Notes under the pieces: model-generated | The model's input: the letters and a program-made list of their open reading frames with translations, nothing else | Database searches by the model: none | Told to the model about the DNA's origin: nothing | Origin: Bacteroidales bacterium UBA1180 | Lineage (GTDB): Bacteria > Bacteroidota > Bacteroidia > Bacteroidales > Paludibacteraceae | Assembly: GCA_002310195.1 (NCBI GenBank) | Contig: DBYS01000020.1 | Span: forward strand, 60,242-97,100 | Direction: 5' to 3' | Length of the DNA stretch: 36,859 nt | Made by a program: the position numbers and the translations under genes | Shown: positions 23,671 through 31,617 of the stretch, piece by piece | Numbering within the stretch: position 1 is the stretch's first letter | How the letters are laid out: every line of letters starts with the position of its first letter

Positions 23671-25231
23671 CACCTACTCCGCCGCATCCGTCGGCATTGA
23701 TGCCGTCATCGTTACCGTAGAGGTACACGCTACCAACGGCTACGATTTCACCTTGGTCGGTCTGCCTGATACAGCCGTCAAGGAAGGATACGAACGTATC
23801 CAATCGGCTTTGCAGATATCCAACATTCGTCTGCCTCAGCGCCAATACACAATCAACATGTCACCCGCTGACCTCAAAAAGGAAGGTGCGGCGTTCGATC
23901 TGACACTGGCCATAGGTCAACTGGCTGCGACGGAGATTGTGCAGAGCAAACTTCTCTCAGAGTTCCTAATTTTGGGCGAACTGTCTCTCGACGGTCATCT
24001 GCGTCCCGTACACGGTTGTCTGCCTATTGCTATGGCTGCGAAGAACAATGGTTTTCGCGGAGTTATCTTGCCCGCAGAAAATGCCAACGAGGCAGCCGTG
24101 GTGGACGGGATAGAGGTATATGGTTTCAGCTGTCTAACCGATGTGATAGGATTCCTGAACGGCACAAAAACGGCCGCCCCCACATGTGTCAATGTCGATG
24201 AGCTGCTCAGCACGTATGCTTTCCCTACGGATATTGATTTTGCTGAAGTGCGCGGGCAGCAGGAGGTACGCCGTGCTATCGAGGTGGCAGCAGCAGGCGG
24301 ACACAACATCATCATGATCGGCCCGCCGGGTGCAGGCAAATCAATGATGGCCAAACGTATCCCAACGATCTTGCCATCCATGACGCTCAGCGAAGCACTG
24401 GAGACAACAAAAATCTACTCCGTCTCCGGCAAGCTGCGCAAATCAAATAGTCGGCAGAACGCGCTGATCGTTCAACGTCCCTTCCGCTCGCCTCACCACA
24501 CGATTACCGATGTCGCTCTTATCGGTGGCGGCAATAATCCCCAGCCTGGAGAGGTGAGTCTCGCACATAATGGTGTGCTGTTTCTGGATGAGCTTGCCGA
24601 GTTCAAACGCACAGCCCTCGAAGTGCTGCGCCAACCGCTGGAAGACGGCCATATATCTGTTGCCAGAAACAAACTGTCCGTCGATTATCCCGCACACTTC
24701 ATGCTTGTGGCAGCGATGAATCCCTGCCCGTGCGGACATTACGGCGATATCAAACATCCGTGCACTTGCACTCCTGCACAGCGTCACCGTTACATGAGCC
24801 GTATCAGCGGACCGCTGCTGGATCGCATTGACATACAGTGCCATATCGAAGCTGTTGATTACGATGACTTGCGACGCAAGGCAGACGGAGAACCATCAGT
24901 TGCTATCCGTGAGCGCGTACTGAAAGCACGCGCTTTACAGACCGAGCGGTTCTGCGGTACGTCCGTTCACTGCAACGCGCAGATGACGCCGAAGATGGTG
25001 CGCCAGTACTGCCAACTGGATGCAGATGCCGAGCAAAAGTTACGCATTGCCATGGACATGTACGGTCTGTCGGCACGTGCGTACGACCGCATACTGAAAG
25101 TAGCACGAACCATCGCCGACCTGGATGCCGTCACTAACCCGCAACTGCCACTGTCGAACATCCTTCGCGCTTCGCAACTATTGCAGGCTATCCAGTTCAG
25201 GCAACTCGATCGTGCCGATTGGGGAGATTGA
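23660..25231 (+). CDS. comM: ComM/YifB-type AAA+ ATPase (Mg-chelatase-like)
   Basis: A 523-aa AAA+ protein; characterised ComM is a helicase that promotes branch migration during natural transformation. The N-terminal domain (about residues 15-160) has the Lon-protease-like ChlI fold with VGLPDTAVKEGYERI and NMSPADLKKEGAAFDL. The ATPase core has Walker A GPPGAGKS at 221-228, GGGNNPQPGEVSLAHNGVLF, Walker B LFLDELAEF, and NPCPCGHYGD, a small cysteine motif typical of the family. The C-terminal Mg-chelatase helical domain follows. It overlaps phoH by 11 nt. Confidence 0.94.
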   Translation: MLINTYSAASVGIDAVIVTVEVHATNGYDFTLVGLPDTAVKEGYERIQSALQISNIRLPQRQYTINMSPADLKKEGAAFDLTLAIGQLAATEIVQSKLLSEFLILGELSLDGHLRPVHGCLPIAMAAKNNGFRGVILPAENANEAAVVDGIEVYGFSCLTDVIGFLNGTKTAAPTCVNVDELLSTYAFPTDIDFAEVRGQQEVRRAIEVAAAGGHNIIMIGPPGAGKSMMAKRIPTILPSMTLSEALETTKIYSVSGKLRKSNSRQNALIVQRPFRSPHHTITDVALIGGGNNPQPGEVSLAHNGVLFLDELAEFKRTALEVLRQPLEDGHISVARNKLSVDYPAHFMLVAAMNPCPCGHYGDIKHPCTCTPAQRHRYMSRISGPLLDRIDIQCHIEAVDYDDLRRKADGEPSVAIRERVLKARALQTERFCGTSVHCNAQMTPKMVRQYCQLDADAEQKLRIAMDMYGLSARAYDRILKVARTIADLDAVTNPQLPLSNILRASQLLQAIQFRQLDRADWGD

Positions 25232-25278
25232 CCCTTCGGATTACCCACCCCTTGTAATAACCCATAAATACAAATACT

Positions 25279-25740
25279 ATGAACCAGATTATCGAACAAT
25301 TTTTGCAGACGGATTGGATAGGTGTAGTAACGAAGATCGGGATGGCGATCGTGTTAGGATACCTGATAGGCGTGGAGCGGGAGCTGCACGGGAAAGTAGT
25401 AGGTACACGTACCGTGACGCTGATAGCCATAGGTACGGCGATGTATGTGCTGATGTCACCGACGATAACCGGAGGGGATAATTCGCGCGTAATAGCACAA
25501 GTGGTGTCAGGTATAGGATTTTTGGGCGCAGGAATAATATTCAAAGACGGAGATACAGTGAAAGGGTTGACGACCGCAGCGACAGTGTGGTGCGCTGCCG
25601 CGATAGGCGGGCTGTGCGGGTTCGGGATGTTTGCGGAAGCGGTGCTGGGGACAATAGCAATCGTGGCGGTAAATATATTCTTTAGGCACAGGCTGTCGAA
25701 ACTGGAAAAAGAAAGTCAAGAGCCGAAAGCGAAGAGCTAA
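25279..25740 (+). CDS. MgtC/SapB-family membrane protein
   Basis: A 153-aa inner-membrane protein with about four transmembrane segments. The family signature is visible: GYLIGVERELHGKVVGTRT, then IAQVVSGIGFLGAGIIFKDGDTVKGLTTAATVW. The long C-terminal ACT-like domain of virulence-type MgtC is missing, so this is the short form. Codon choice differs slightly from the neighbours (many ATA and GGG codons). It is separated from comM by 47 nt with no evident promoter, and ends at a bidirectional terminator. Its role (Mg2+ homeostasis or ATPase regulation in relatives) is not determined. Confidence 0.9.
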   Translation: MNQIIEQFLQTDWIGVVTKIGMAIVLGYLIGVERELHGKVVGTRTVTLIAIGTAMYVLMSPTITGGDNSRVIAQVVSGIGFLGAGIIFKDGDTVKGLTTAATVWCAAAIGGLCGFGMFAEAVLGTIAIVAVNIFFRHRLSKLEKESQEPKAKS

Positions 25741-25763
25741 GAGGAATGATAAATAAAAAAAGA

Positions 25764-25792
25764 GGGTGTGCCTTGCGGCGCACCCTTTTTTT
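25764..25792. terminator. Bidirectional terminator between convergent mgtC-type gene and rsgA
   Basis: GGGTGTGC (25764-25771) pairs with GCGCACCC (25778-25785), 8 bp with one G-U, around loop CTTGCG. An A-rich run precedes (25752-25763) and T7 follows (25786-25792), so it can end transcription from both sides. The rsgA stop codon lies in the T tract. Confidence 0.9.
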
Positions 25793-26723
25793 AGCGGTAT
25801 TTGGATTCGGTGAGGTCGGAGAGGATGCTGAGGTAACTATCGAAGCGGGAGGGGGCGATGGCGTGGCCGACCTCTGGGAGGACGGCACAGCCGGGTTCGC
25901 CGCAGTGGATGCAGTTGGAGTAACGGCACTGGCGGCTCAGAGCAAAGATCTCGCGGAAATAGTGGCCGACCTCCTCGCGTTGCATATCAATCGTGCCGAA
26001 GCCCTTGACGCCCGGGGTGTCGATGACCGCGCCGCCGGCAGGATCGGCGGGATCGAGGAAGTACATCTCGCTGAAGGTGGTGGTGTGCATACCGGTGTCG
26101 TGCGCACGGGATATATCCGCAGTGCGGGTAACGGTACGGCCGAAGAGGGCATTGAGCAGTGTGGATTTGCCGACACCTGAGTTGCCGCTGAGCAGGGTGG
26201 TACGGCCGAGGAACTGCTGACGGAGGGTACGGATATCGTCGTACTTGGCACTGATGGCAAGCGAGGGATAGCCGAGGGAGGTGTAGAGAGCGATCAGATC
26301 ATCAAGCTGCCGGTGTTCGGACGGGTCGAGTAGATCGACCTTGTTGAAGAGGAGGAGGACAGGCACGCTGTAGGCCTCAGCGGTAGCGAGGACACGATCG
26401 ATGAACGTGGTGGAGGTGACGGGATGATTGAGGGTGACGAGGAGCGCGACGCGGTCGATATTTGCCGCAAGGATATGCGACTGCTTGCTGAGGTTCGTGC
26501 TGCGGCGGATGATATAGTTACGCCGGGGCAGGACGGAGGTGATCCACGAGGTGCCGTCGGGCTGGTGCTCGACAGTGACACGGTCGCCTACCGCCACGGG
26601 GTTGGTGGAGCGGATACCGGAAAGACGCAGGTTGCCCTTGATATGGCAATCGAGAGTGGCACCGTCGGAGGTGAGTACGCCGATGGTGCTGCCGGTGGAT
26701 CGTATGACGAGTGCTTCGCTCAT
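25791..26723 (-). CDS. rsgA: Small ribosomal subunit biogenesis GTPase RsgA
   Basis: Circularly permuted GTPase that checks late 30S maturation. The 310-aa protein begins with an OB-fold (about residues 1-70); the permuted GTPase motifs follow in the order NKVD (127-130), GNSGVGKS (180-187) and DTPG (235-238). The C-terminal zinc knuckle has Cys266, Cys271, His273 and Cys279. An upstream ATG at 26924 would add 67 residues antisense-encoded within the barrel gene and is rejected; MSEALVIRSTG at 26723 is the normal start. It is the last gene of the uvrD-pyrH-frr-barrel-rsgA unit, 1 nt after the barrel gene. Confidence 0.95.
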   Translation of the reverse strand: MSEALVIRSTGSTIGVLTSDGATLDCHIKGNLRLSGIRSTNPVAVGDRVTVEHQPDGTSWITSVLPRRNYIIRRSTNLSKQSHILAANIDRVALLVTLNHPVTSTTFIDRVLATAEAYSVPVLLLFNKVDLLDPSEHRQLDDLIALYTSLGYPSLAISAKYDDIRTLRQQFLGRTTLLSGNSGVGKSTLLNALFGRTVTRTADISRAHDTGMHTTTFSEMYFLDPADPAGGAVIDTPGVKGFGTIDMQREEVGHYFREIFALSRQCRYSNCIHCGEPGCAVLPEVGHAIAPSRFDSYLSILSDLTESKYR

Positions 26724-26724
26724 A

Positions 26725-27840
26725 TTAGAAGGCCTCGGTGGCGGTGAGGTAGAACCCGTAGCCGCGGATATCGAGCCAGGAGGGGAAGATATTGTTGCGT
26801 GCGACGTCGGCGCGGATATTGATCTGAGCCTTGTTGATAGTGAGACGCAGGCCGAGTCCGTAGCCGACCTTAGGTCGCGTCCACTGCCAATCAGTATAGT
26901 TGTACGCATCGCCCACGCCCGCAAACACGCACGCGCGTACCCACCGCCAGATGGGGAACCGGAGTTCGGTTTGGGCGGCGAGCATCGTATTGTCGCGGAA
27001 CATGCCGTAGGGTATGCCTCGCACGAGGTCTTGTCCGCCGAAGGTAGGCAACATCTGGAAGGGGATCTGTTCGGGGTGGAGGCTGGCGGCTATGTCGGCG
27101 CGGAGCTCGTAGCACCAGACGACATGTTTGCCGATAGGCACGAACTGCCGCCAATCGAAGCTACCGCGGGTGAGCGAGGATGTGGCGCCCCACCAGCGAT
27201 TGTAGTGGGTGATGCCGGCACGGAAGAACATCCCTCGCGAGGGGTAATAGATGACATCGCGCGTATCGAACTGCGCGGTGACACCTATGCCGGGCATGAG
27301 GGCGGAGACGGGTGTGTCGTCGCCCTGCATGAGCGTGCTCTCCCACATGAACTCCGCATGCGGTCCGACGTACCAGCTATGGCCGACACCGACCAGGGGC
27401 TGGACGAAGGCGTAGGCTCGGCGGGAGTCGTAGTGGGTGCCCCGGCGGGCGTAGGTGCCGTCGATGGTAGGCTGATTGCCGATGCCGTAATAGATATCGG
27501 GATAATCGCGGTAGCCTGCACGGAACTGCAGCATCCACGGGAGGAGGGTGCCGATGTAGAGGGTGCCCTGGACATTGGCGTACCACTGGCGGTTGAGGGA
27601 GTAAGCGCCGTCAACCTGAAGGATAGAGGTTCGCGGGCTGAGCAGATGGAGATAGACCTGCGCCGCTCCGCCGAACTCCCAGCCTGTTTCCGGGGTGTAG
27701 TTGATGACCGGCACAGCCATAGCCGGCCAGTTGGGGAGCTTGGCCTCAACCTCCTGCTCGATGGACTCAGCGCGGGCAGCGGACGAACCGAGCAGGCTCG
27801 TCCAGACCAGCAGGACAGCGATAATGAGATGCCTATACAT
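26725..27840 (-). CDS. POTRA-less Omp85/BamA-like outer-membrane barrel protein
   Basis: A 371-aa exported protein. The signal peptide (about residues 1-24, ending SSAARA) precedes alternating amphipathic strands and a C-terminal aromatic residue (TATEAF), as in outer-membrane barrels. The segment FGGQDLVRGIPYGMFRDN carries an RG motif resembling the L6 VRGF/Y motif of Omp85 proteins, and RDVIYYPSRGMFFRAGI resembles the strand before it. Only about 45 residues lie between signal peptide and barrel, so no POTRA domain fits. Such short surface-antigen proteins occur in Bacteroidota without known function. It is placed between frr and rsgA, 1 nt before rsgA. Confidence 0.8.
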   Translation of the reverse strand: MYRHLIIAVLLVWTSLLGSSAARAESIEQEVEAKLPNWPAMAVPVINYTPETGWEFGGAAQVYLHLLSPRTSILQVDGAYSLNRQWYANVQGTLYIGTLLPWMLQFRAGYRDYPDIYYGIGNQPTIDGTYARRGTHYDSRRAYAFVQPLVGVGHSWYVGPHAEFMWESTLMQGDDTPVSALMPGIGVTAQFDTRDVIYYPSRGMFFRAGITHYNRWWGATSSLTRGSFDWRQFVPIGKHVVWCYELRADIAASLHPEQIPFQMLPTFGGQDLVRGIPYGMFRDNTMLAAQTELRFPIWRWVRACVFAGVGDAYNYTDWQWTRPKVGYGLGLRLTINKAQINIRADVARNNIFPSWLDIRGYGFYLTATEAF

Positions 27841-27866
27841 GGGCTGACAACAGACCGACGGACGGG

Positions 27867-28427
27867 TCAGACGGTCATGATCTCCTTCTCCTTCTTGGCA
27901 TACACCTCGTCGATCTGGCGGATGTACTTGTCGTGGAGCTTCTGCGCCTCGGCTTCAGCATCCTTCTCGGCATCCTCGGGCATACCTTCCTTGACTTGCT
28001 TCTTGAGGGTGTCGATAGCATCGCGTCGAGCGTTACGGATGGAGACCTTGGCGTTCTCTGCCTCGCCCTTGCACTGCTTGGCGAGTTGCTGGCGGCGCTC
28101 CTCGGTGAGCGGCGGGAGGATGAGTCGGATGACCTCGCCGTTGTTGCTCGGGGCAAGGCCGATGTTGGAATTGATAATTGCACGCTCGATGTCGCCGATG
28201 AGCTTCTTCTCCCATGGTTGGATGGAGATGGTGCGGGCGTCGGGCGTGGTAATCGTAGCCACTCCTGAGAGCGGGGTCATTGAGCCGTAGTAATCGATGC
28301 GGATAGCATCAAGGATACGTGCACTGGCTTTGCCTGCGCGGATGTGCGCGAGGGCGTCGTCGAGGAAGAGGACAGCTGCCTGCATGCCTTCTTCGGCTTC
28401 GTTGAGGATCTGTTTTGCTTCAATCAT
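27867..28427 (-). CDS. frr: Ribosome recycling factor
   Basis: Splits post-termination ribosomes together with EF-G. The 186-aa length is standard. Visible are the helical bundle start with VLFLDDALAHIRAGKASARIL, the domain II stretch YYGSMTPLSGVATITTPDARTISIQPWEK, and LPPLTEERRQQLAKQCKGEAENAKVSIRNARRD, which are nearly family consensus. It follows pyrH by 43 nt, the order pyrH-frr being conserved across bacteria, and a small hairpin lies in the gap. Confidence 0.97.
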   Translation of the reverse strand: MIEAKQILNEAEEGMQAAVLFLDDALAHIRAGKASARILDAIRIDYYGSMTPLSGVATITTPDARTISIQPWEKKLIGDIERAIINSNIGLAPSNNGEVIRLILPPLTEERRQQLAKQCKGEAENAKVSIRNARRDAIDTLKKQVKEGMPEDAEKDAEAEAQKLHDKYIRQIDEVYAKKEKEIMTV

Positions 28428-28443
28428 ATATGTAGTGGTTTGG

Positions 28444-28463
28444 ATCCGCCAAGAGAGGCGGAT
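28444..28463 (-). promoter_or_regulatory. Intercistronic hairpin between pyrH and frr
   Basis: ATCCGCC (28444-28450) and GGCGGAT (28457-28463) form a perfect 7-bp stem with a 6-nt loop. No T tract follows on the minus strand, so it is more likely an mRNA stability or processing element than a terminator. Confidence 0.5.
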
Positions 28464-28470
28464 GGATGTG

Positions 28471-29178
28471 TTACGGGGTGACGAGGGTACCGATGCGTTC
28501 GCCGTTCATGACGCGCTGGAGGTTGCCGGGTTTGTCCATGTTGAAGACATAGATCGGCATACGGTTCTCCTTGCACATGACGGTAGCGGTTTGATCCATG
28601 ACTTTGAGTCCGCGGAGGATCACCTCGTCGTAGGTGATGGTGTCGAACTTAGTGGCCGTAAGATCCTTCTCGGGATCGGCGGTGTAGATGCCATCGACGC
28701 GTGTGCCTTTGAGCATGACATCGGCCTGGATCTCCAGAGCACGTAGCGACGAGCCGGTGTCGGTGGTGAAGTACGGGCTACCCGTGCCGCCGGCAAGGAT
28801 GACGACCGTACCTTTGCTGAGCAGACGTTTGGCTTTGTCGGGGCTGTAGTGGTTGCCGATGGGCTCCATGCAGATGCTGGTGAGCACGCGTGCCGGTTGG
28901 CCTATTGCCTCGAACGCACTGGCGAGGGCGAGGGCGTTGATACACGTAGCGAGCATACCCATCTGGTCGCCCTTGACACGGTCGAAGCCGCGCTGGGAGC
29001 CGCTCATGCCGCGGAAGATGTTGCCGCCGCCGATGACGATAGCTACTTGCACACCGCTCTGGGCGATGGCGGAGATCTGCGAGGTGTACTCGCTGAGCCG
29101 GTTGGTGTCGATGCCGAAGCCCTGTTGGCCTTGAAGGCTCTCACCGGAGAGTTTGAGGAGGATTCGTTTGTAGAGCAT
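28471..29178 (-). CDS. pyrH: UMP kinase
   Basis: Phosphorylates UMP to UDP in pyrimidine nucleotide synthesis. The 235-aa protein is of the amino-acid-kinase fold with RILLKLSGESL, VIGGGNIFRG, DRVKGDQMGMLATCINALAL, GGTGSPYFTTDTGSSLRALE and LKGTRVDGIYTADPEKD, all family consensus. The frame is open far upstream but MLYKRILLKLSG at 29178 is the correct start; the upstream part is antisense-frame sequence of uvrD. It lies 22 nt after the uvrD stop. A tandem heptamer occupies this gap. Confidence 0.96.
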   Translation of the reverse strand: MLYKRILLKLSGESLQGQQGFGIDTNRLSEYTSQISAIAQSGVQVAIVIGGGNIFRGMSGSQRGFDRVKGDQMGMLATCINALALASAFEAIGQPARVLTSICMEPIGNHYSPDKAKRLLSKGTVVILAGGTGSPYFTTDTGSSLRALEIQADVMLKGTRVDGIYTADPEKDLTATKFDTITYDEVILRGLKVMDQTATVMCKENRMPIYVFNMDKPGNLQRVMNGERIGTLVTP

Positions 29179-29183
29179 GGATA

Positions 29184-29204
29184 TTTTTGATTTTTGATTT
29201 TTAG
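29184..29204 (-). repeat. Tandem heptamer between uvrD stop and pyrH start
   Basis: On the plus strand TTTTTGA occurs at 29184-29190 and 29191-29197, then the degenerate copy TTTTTAG at 29198-29204, which includes the uvrD stop codon. On the coding strand the unit is TCAAAAA, ending 5 nt before the pyrH ATG. Confidence 0.7.
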
Positions 29205-31486
29205 AGCTTGGTGAGTTTGGCGTAGGCAAGAAGGAGGGTCTTGGTGCCCTTGGTGTCGAAGAGGATCTCGATCTTGTCGTTGTCGTTCTCGCGATAGACG
29301 CGTTGGACTGTGCCTTGGCCGAAGACCTTATGGTCAATGCGGTCGCCTTGTTTCCAGTCGGTGACGATGTCCTGCTGCGCGGTCTTGGGTTTGGCGCCTG
29401 TGGTAGGCTTGAGAGAGCGAGGAGCAGCCGACGGATTGATGATTGATGATTGATGGATTGATGATTGATGGATTGATGAATTGATGATTGGTGAATCAAT
29501 CCACGGTGAGGGCTGCGTGGATGGGGCACTGAGCTGCTGGAGGTACTGGCGGTCGATATCCTTGAGGAAGCGCGACGGGTTGCTGAAGTTAAGCTGCCCG
29601 TTCTTCCAGCGCGACGAGGCGTAGGTGAGGAAACACTCCTGCTCGGCACGGGTGATAGCGACGTACAGCAGCCGTCGTTCCTCCTCCATCTCGCTCTCGC
29701 TCTGGCAGAACGGCGAGGGAAAGAGGTTCTCCTCCAGTCCGACGATGAACACGACGGGAAACTCCAGACCTTTGGCCGAATGGACGGTCATGAGGGTGAT
29801 GCGCGAGGTGGTATCATCGAGGTTATCGTCCTGATCGGTGAGCAGGCTGACCTCGTGGATAAAATCGGTGATCGCAGCCTCTTCGCCTTGCTCGGTGCGG
29901 GTCTCGACGAATTGCCGGATGGAGCTGAGCAGCTCCTCAAGGTTCTGCTTGCGATCGACGCCTTCGGCCGTGGTGTCGGTGGCAGCATCGGCCATCAGTC
30001 CGGACTGGTTCATGACGAACTGCGCAAACTCAAAGGCGTTGAGCTCCTGCACCTTGAGCCGGTACTGTTGCATGTCGTCGGCAAACGCTACGAGCCGACG
30101 TTGGAAGGCCGGGGAGACCTCGCTGACATAGGCTTGAGGCGACTGCATGACCTGCATCATCGTTACGCCCTCACGCACAGCGGCGTCGAGCACGCGACGG
30201 AGGGTGGTGGCACCGATCTTGTGGTGACGGTCGATAGTGATGATGCGCTCCAACGCCTCGTTGTCGCTACTATTGACGGCTATGCGGAAGTAGGCGATGG
30301 CATCCTTGATCTCCTTGCGCTGGTAGAAGCTCAGGCTGCCGTAGATGCGGTAAGGGATACCCAGCTTGCGCATCTCGTCCTCAAGGCTGCGGCTCTGGGC
30401 GTTGGTGCGGTAGAGGATAGCTATATCTTCGTAATCGCGCCGGTTGAGCCGATGCAAACCGAGTATCTGCCGCGCCACGGCACTGCTCTCCTCGCGGTCG
30501 GAACTGTAGCCGGTGAGGTGCAGGCGTTCGCCGGCTTCTTTCTCCGAGTACACCTGTTTGTAGATCTGCCCTTTGTTCTTATGGATGAGGCTGTTGGCGG
30601 CATTGACGATGTTCTGCGTGGAGCGGTAGTTTCGCTCGAGCTTGAAGAGTCGGGCGCCGGTGTAGCCGTTCTGGAAGTTGAGGATATTCTCGATGGTGGC
30701 TCCGCGGAAACTGTAGATGCTCTGAGCATCGTCGCCGACGACGCACACGTGGTTCTGCGGTTCGGCGAGGAGTCGGACGATGAGGTACTGGGTGTGATTG
30801 GTGTCCTGGTACTCATCGACGAGCACATGCCAGAACCGCTCCTGGTAGCGGCGGCAGACGTCGGGGTTGGATTTGAGCAGCAGGACGGTGTACATGAGCA
30901 GATCATCGAAATCCATGGCATTGGCAGCCCGCAGGCGCCGGTTGTACTCGGCATAGACGGAGGCCATACGGTAGAGGCGCTCCATGCGGTCGGCCTTAGC
31001 GTAGGCGTCGTTGGCAGCATACGCTTCGGGCGAGAGGAATCCGGCCTTGGCGGCACTGATGCGCGCGAGGACGACGCCGGACTTGTAGATCTTGTCATCG
31101 AGCTGGAACTCACGGACTATCTTCTTGACCAGGCTCTTCTGGTCGGCCTGGTCGTAGATGGTGAAATCGCGGGTGAAGCCTATATGTTCGGCTTCAGCTC
31201 GCAGGATACGTGCACACATGCTGTGGAACGTGCCCATCCACAGATAGCGCGCGACCTCGTCGCCCACCAGCCGAACGATGCGCTGCTTCATCTCACGCGC
31301 GGCTTTGTTGGTGAAGGTCAGGGCGAGGATGTGTCCGGCGGGTACGCCCTGGGTGAGCAGGTAAGCAATCTTATAGGTGAGCACACGCGTCTTGCCCGAG
31401 CCTGCTCCGGCAATGACTAACAGCGGGCCGTCGTTGTAAGCAACAGCGGCACGTTGGCTATCGTTTAACTCATCAATAAACTGCAT
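29201..31486 (-). CDS. pcrA: UvrD/PcrA-type superfamily 1 DNA helicase
   Basis: A 3'-5' DNA helicase for repair and replication. From the start at 31486 it has 761 residues, a usual size. Motifs seen: the Q-motif LNDSQRAAV, Walker A AGAGSGKT (26-33), TFTNKAAREMKQRI, VDEYQDTNHTQ, VVGDDAQSIYSFRGA, LERNYRST, MTVHSAKGLEFPVVF and LLYVAITRAEQECFLTYA. The last 60 residues look like the PcrA/UvrD tudor-like tail (GDRIDHKVFGQGTV). Before that tail, residues about 665-684 are Ser/Ile/His-rich and encoded by eight heptamer repeats. An ATG at 31507 would lie only 8 nt from the -7 element, so 31486 is preferred. It heads the minus-strand operon. Confidence 0.93.
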   Translation of the reverse strand: MQFIDELNDSQRAAVAYNDGPLLVIAGAGSGKTRVLTYKIAYLLTQGVPAGHILALTFTNKAAREMKQRIVRLVGDEVARYLWMGTFHSMCARILRAEAEHIGFTRDFTIYDQADQKSLVKKIVREFQLDDKIYKSGVVLARISAAKAGFLSPEAYAANDAYAKADRMERLYRMASVYAEYNRRLRAANAMDFDDLLMYTVLLLKSNPDVCRRYQERFWHVLVDEYQDTNHTQYLIVRLLAEPQNHVCVVGDDAQSIYSFRGATIENILNFQNGYTGARLFKLERNYRSTQNIVNAANSLIHKNKGQIYKQVYSEKEAGERLHLTGYSSDREESSAVARQILGLHRLNRRDYEDIAILYRTNAQSRSLEDEMRKLGIPYRIYGSLSFYQRKEIKDAIAYFRIAVNSSDNEALERIITIDRHHKIGATTLRRVLDAAVREGVTMMQVMQSPQAYVSEVSPAFQRRLVAFADDMQQYRLKVQELNAFEFAQFVMNQSGLMADAATDTTAEGVDRKQNLEELLSSIRQFVETRTEQGEEAAITDFIHEVSLLTDQDDNLDDTTSRITLMTVHSAKGLEFPVVFIVGLEENLFPSPFCQSESEMEEERRLLYVAITRAEQECFLTYASSRWKNGQLNFSNPSRFLKDIDRQYLQQLSAPSTQPSPWIDSPIINSSIHQSSIHQSSIINPSAAPRSLKPTTGAKPKTAQQDIVTDWKQGDRIDHKVFGQGTVQRVYRENDNDKIEILFDTKGTKTLLLAYAKLTKL
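29436..29494 (-). repeat. Eight heptamer repeats TTGATG(A/G) inside the uvrD coding region
   Basis: Units start at 29436, 29443, 29450, 29458, 29465, 29473, 29481 and 29488 (plus strand). They read TTGATGA or TTGATGG, the last TTGGTGA, with single-base insertions after the third, fifth and sixth. On the coding strand this yields a low-complexity Ile/Ser/His/Gln linker. TTGATGA is the same unit that overlaps the manA start 6.5 kb away. Confidence 0.85.
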
Positions 31487-31515
31487 TCGCGAGCGCGTAT
31501 TACACATTTTCGCTA

Positions 31516-31523
31516 CAAAGTTA
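31516..31523 (-). promoter_or_regulatory. Promoter -7 element for the uvrD-pyrH-frr operon
   Basis: On the minus strand TAACTTTG (plus 31516-31523) fits TAnnTTTG. No good TTTG is found 20 nt upstream of it. It is the mirror image of the rsmF -7 element. Confidence 0.7.
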
Positions 31524-31562
31524 CAAAAAAAGAATGATATTTCATAGTTTTTGACGATTTTT

Positions 31563-31594
31563 TTTGCAAAAATGGTAAAAATTTAGTAACTTTG
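31563..31594 (+). promoter_or_regulatory. Promoter for the rsmF-type gene
   Basis: TTTG at 31563-31566, a 20-nt spacer and TAACTTTG at 31587-31594 give a full Bacteroidota promoter. Transcription should begin near 31599-31602. Confidence 0.8.
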
Positions 31595-31617
31595 TAGGCG
31601 AAATGCGGATTTATGGT

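Larger units (their letters stand above)
31513..31597. repeat. Perfect 12-bp inverted repeat carrying both divergent -7 elements
   Basis: CTACAAAGTTAC (31513-31524) and GTAACTTTGTAG (31586-31597) are exact reverse complements 61 nt apart. Each holds one -7 promoter element reading outward, followed after 8 nt by an ATG on both sides. The similarity continues imperfectly to those ATGs (GTAACTTTGTAG then CGAAAATG versus GCGAAATG). Confidence 0.85.

Noticed and set aside
26539..28290. A 583-codon open frame on the plus strand
   Set aside because: It is antisense to the barrel gene, frr and the start of rsgA, whose products are clearly recognisable; the plus-strand product has no family features and a skewed Gly/Val/Asp composition typical of antisense frames.
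29436..29494. Possible CRISPR array
   Set aside because: Units are 7 nt with no spacers, inside a coding region, and there are no cas genes in the window.
29780..31420. A 546-codon open frame on the plus strand
   Set aside because: Fully antisense to the uvrD/pcrA helicase, which has all its motifs; the frame has no start context or homology that I can see.
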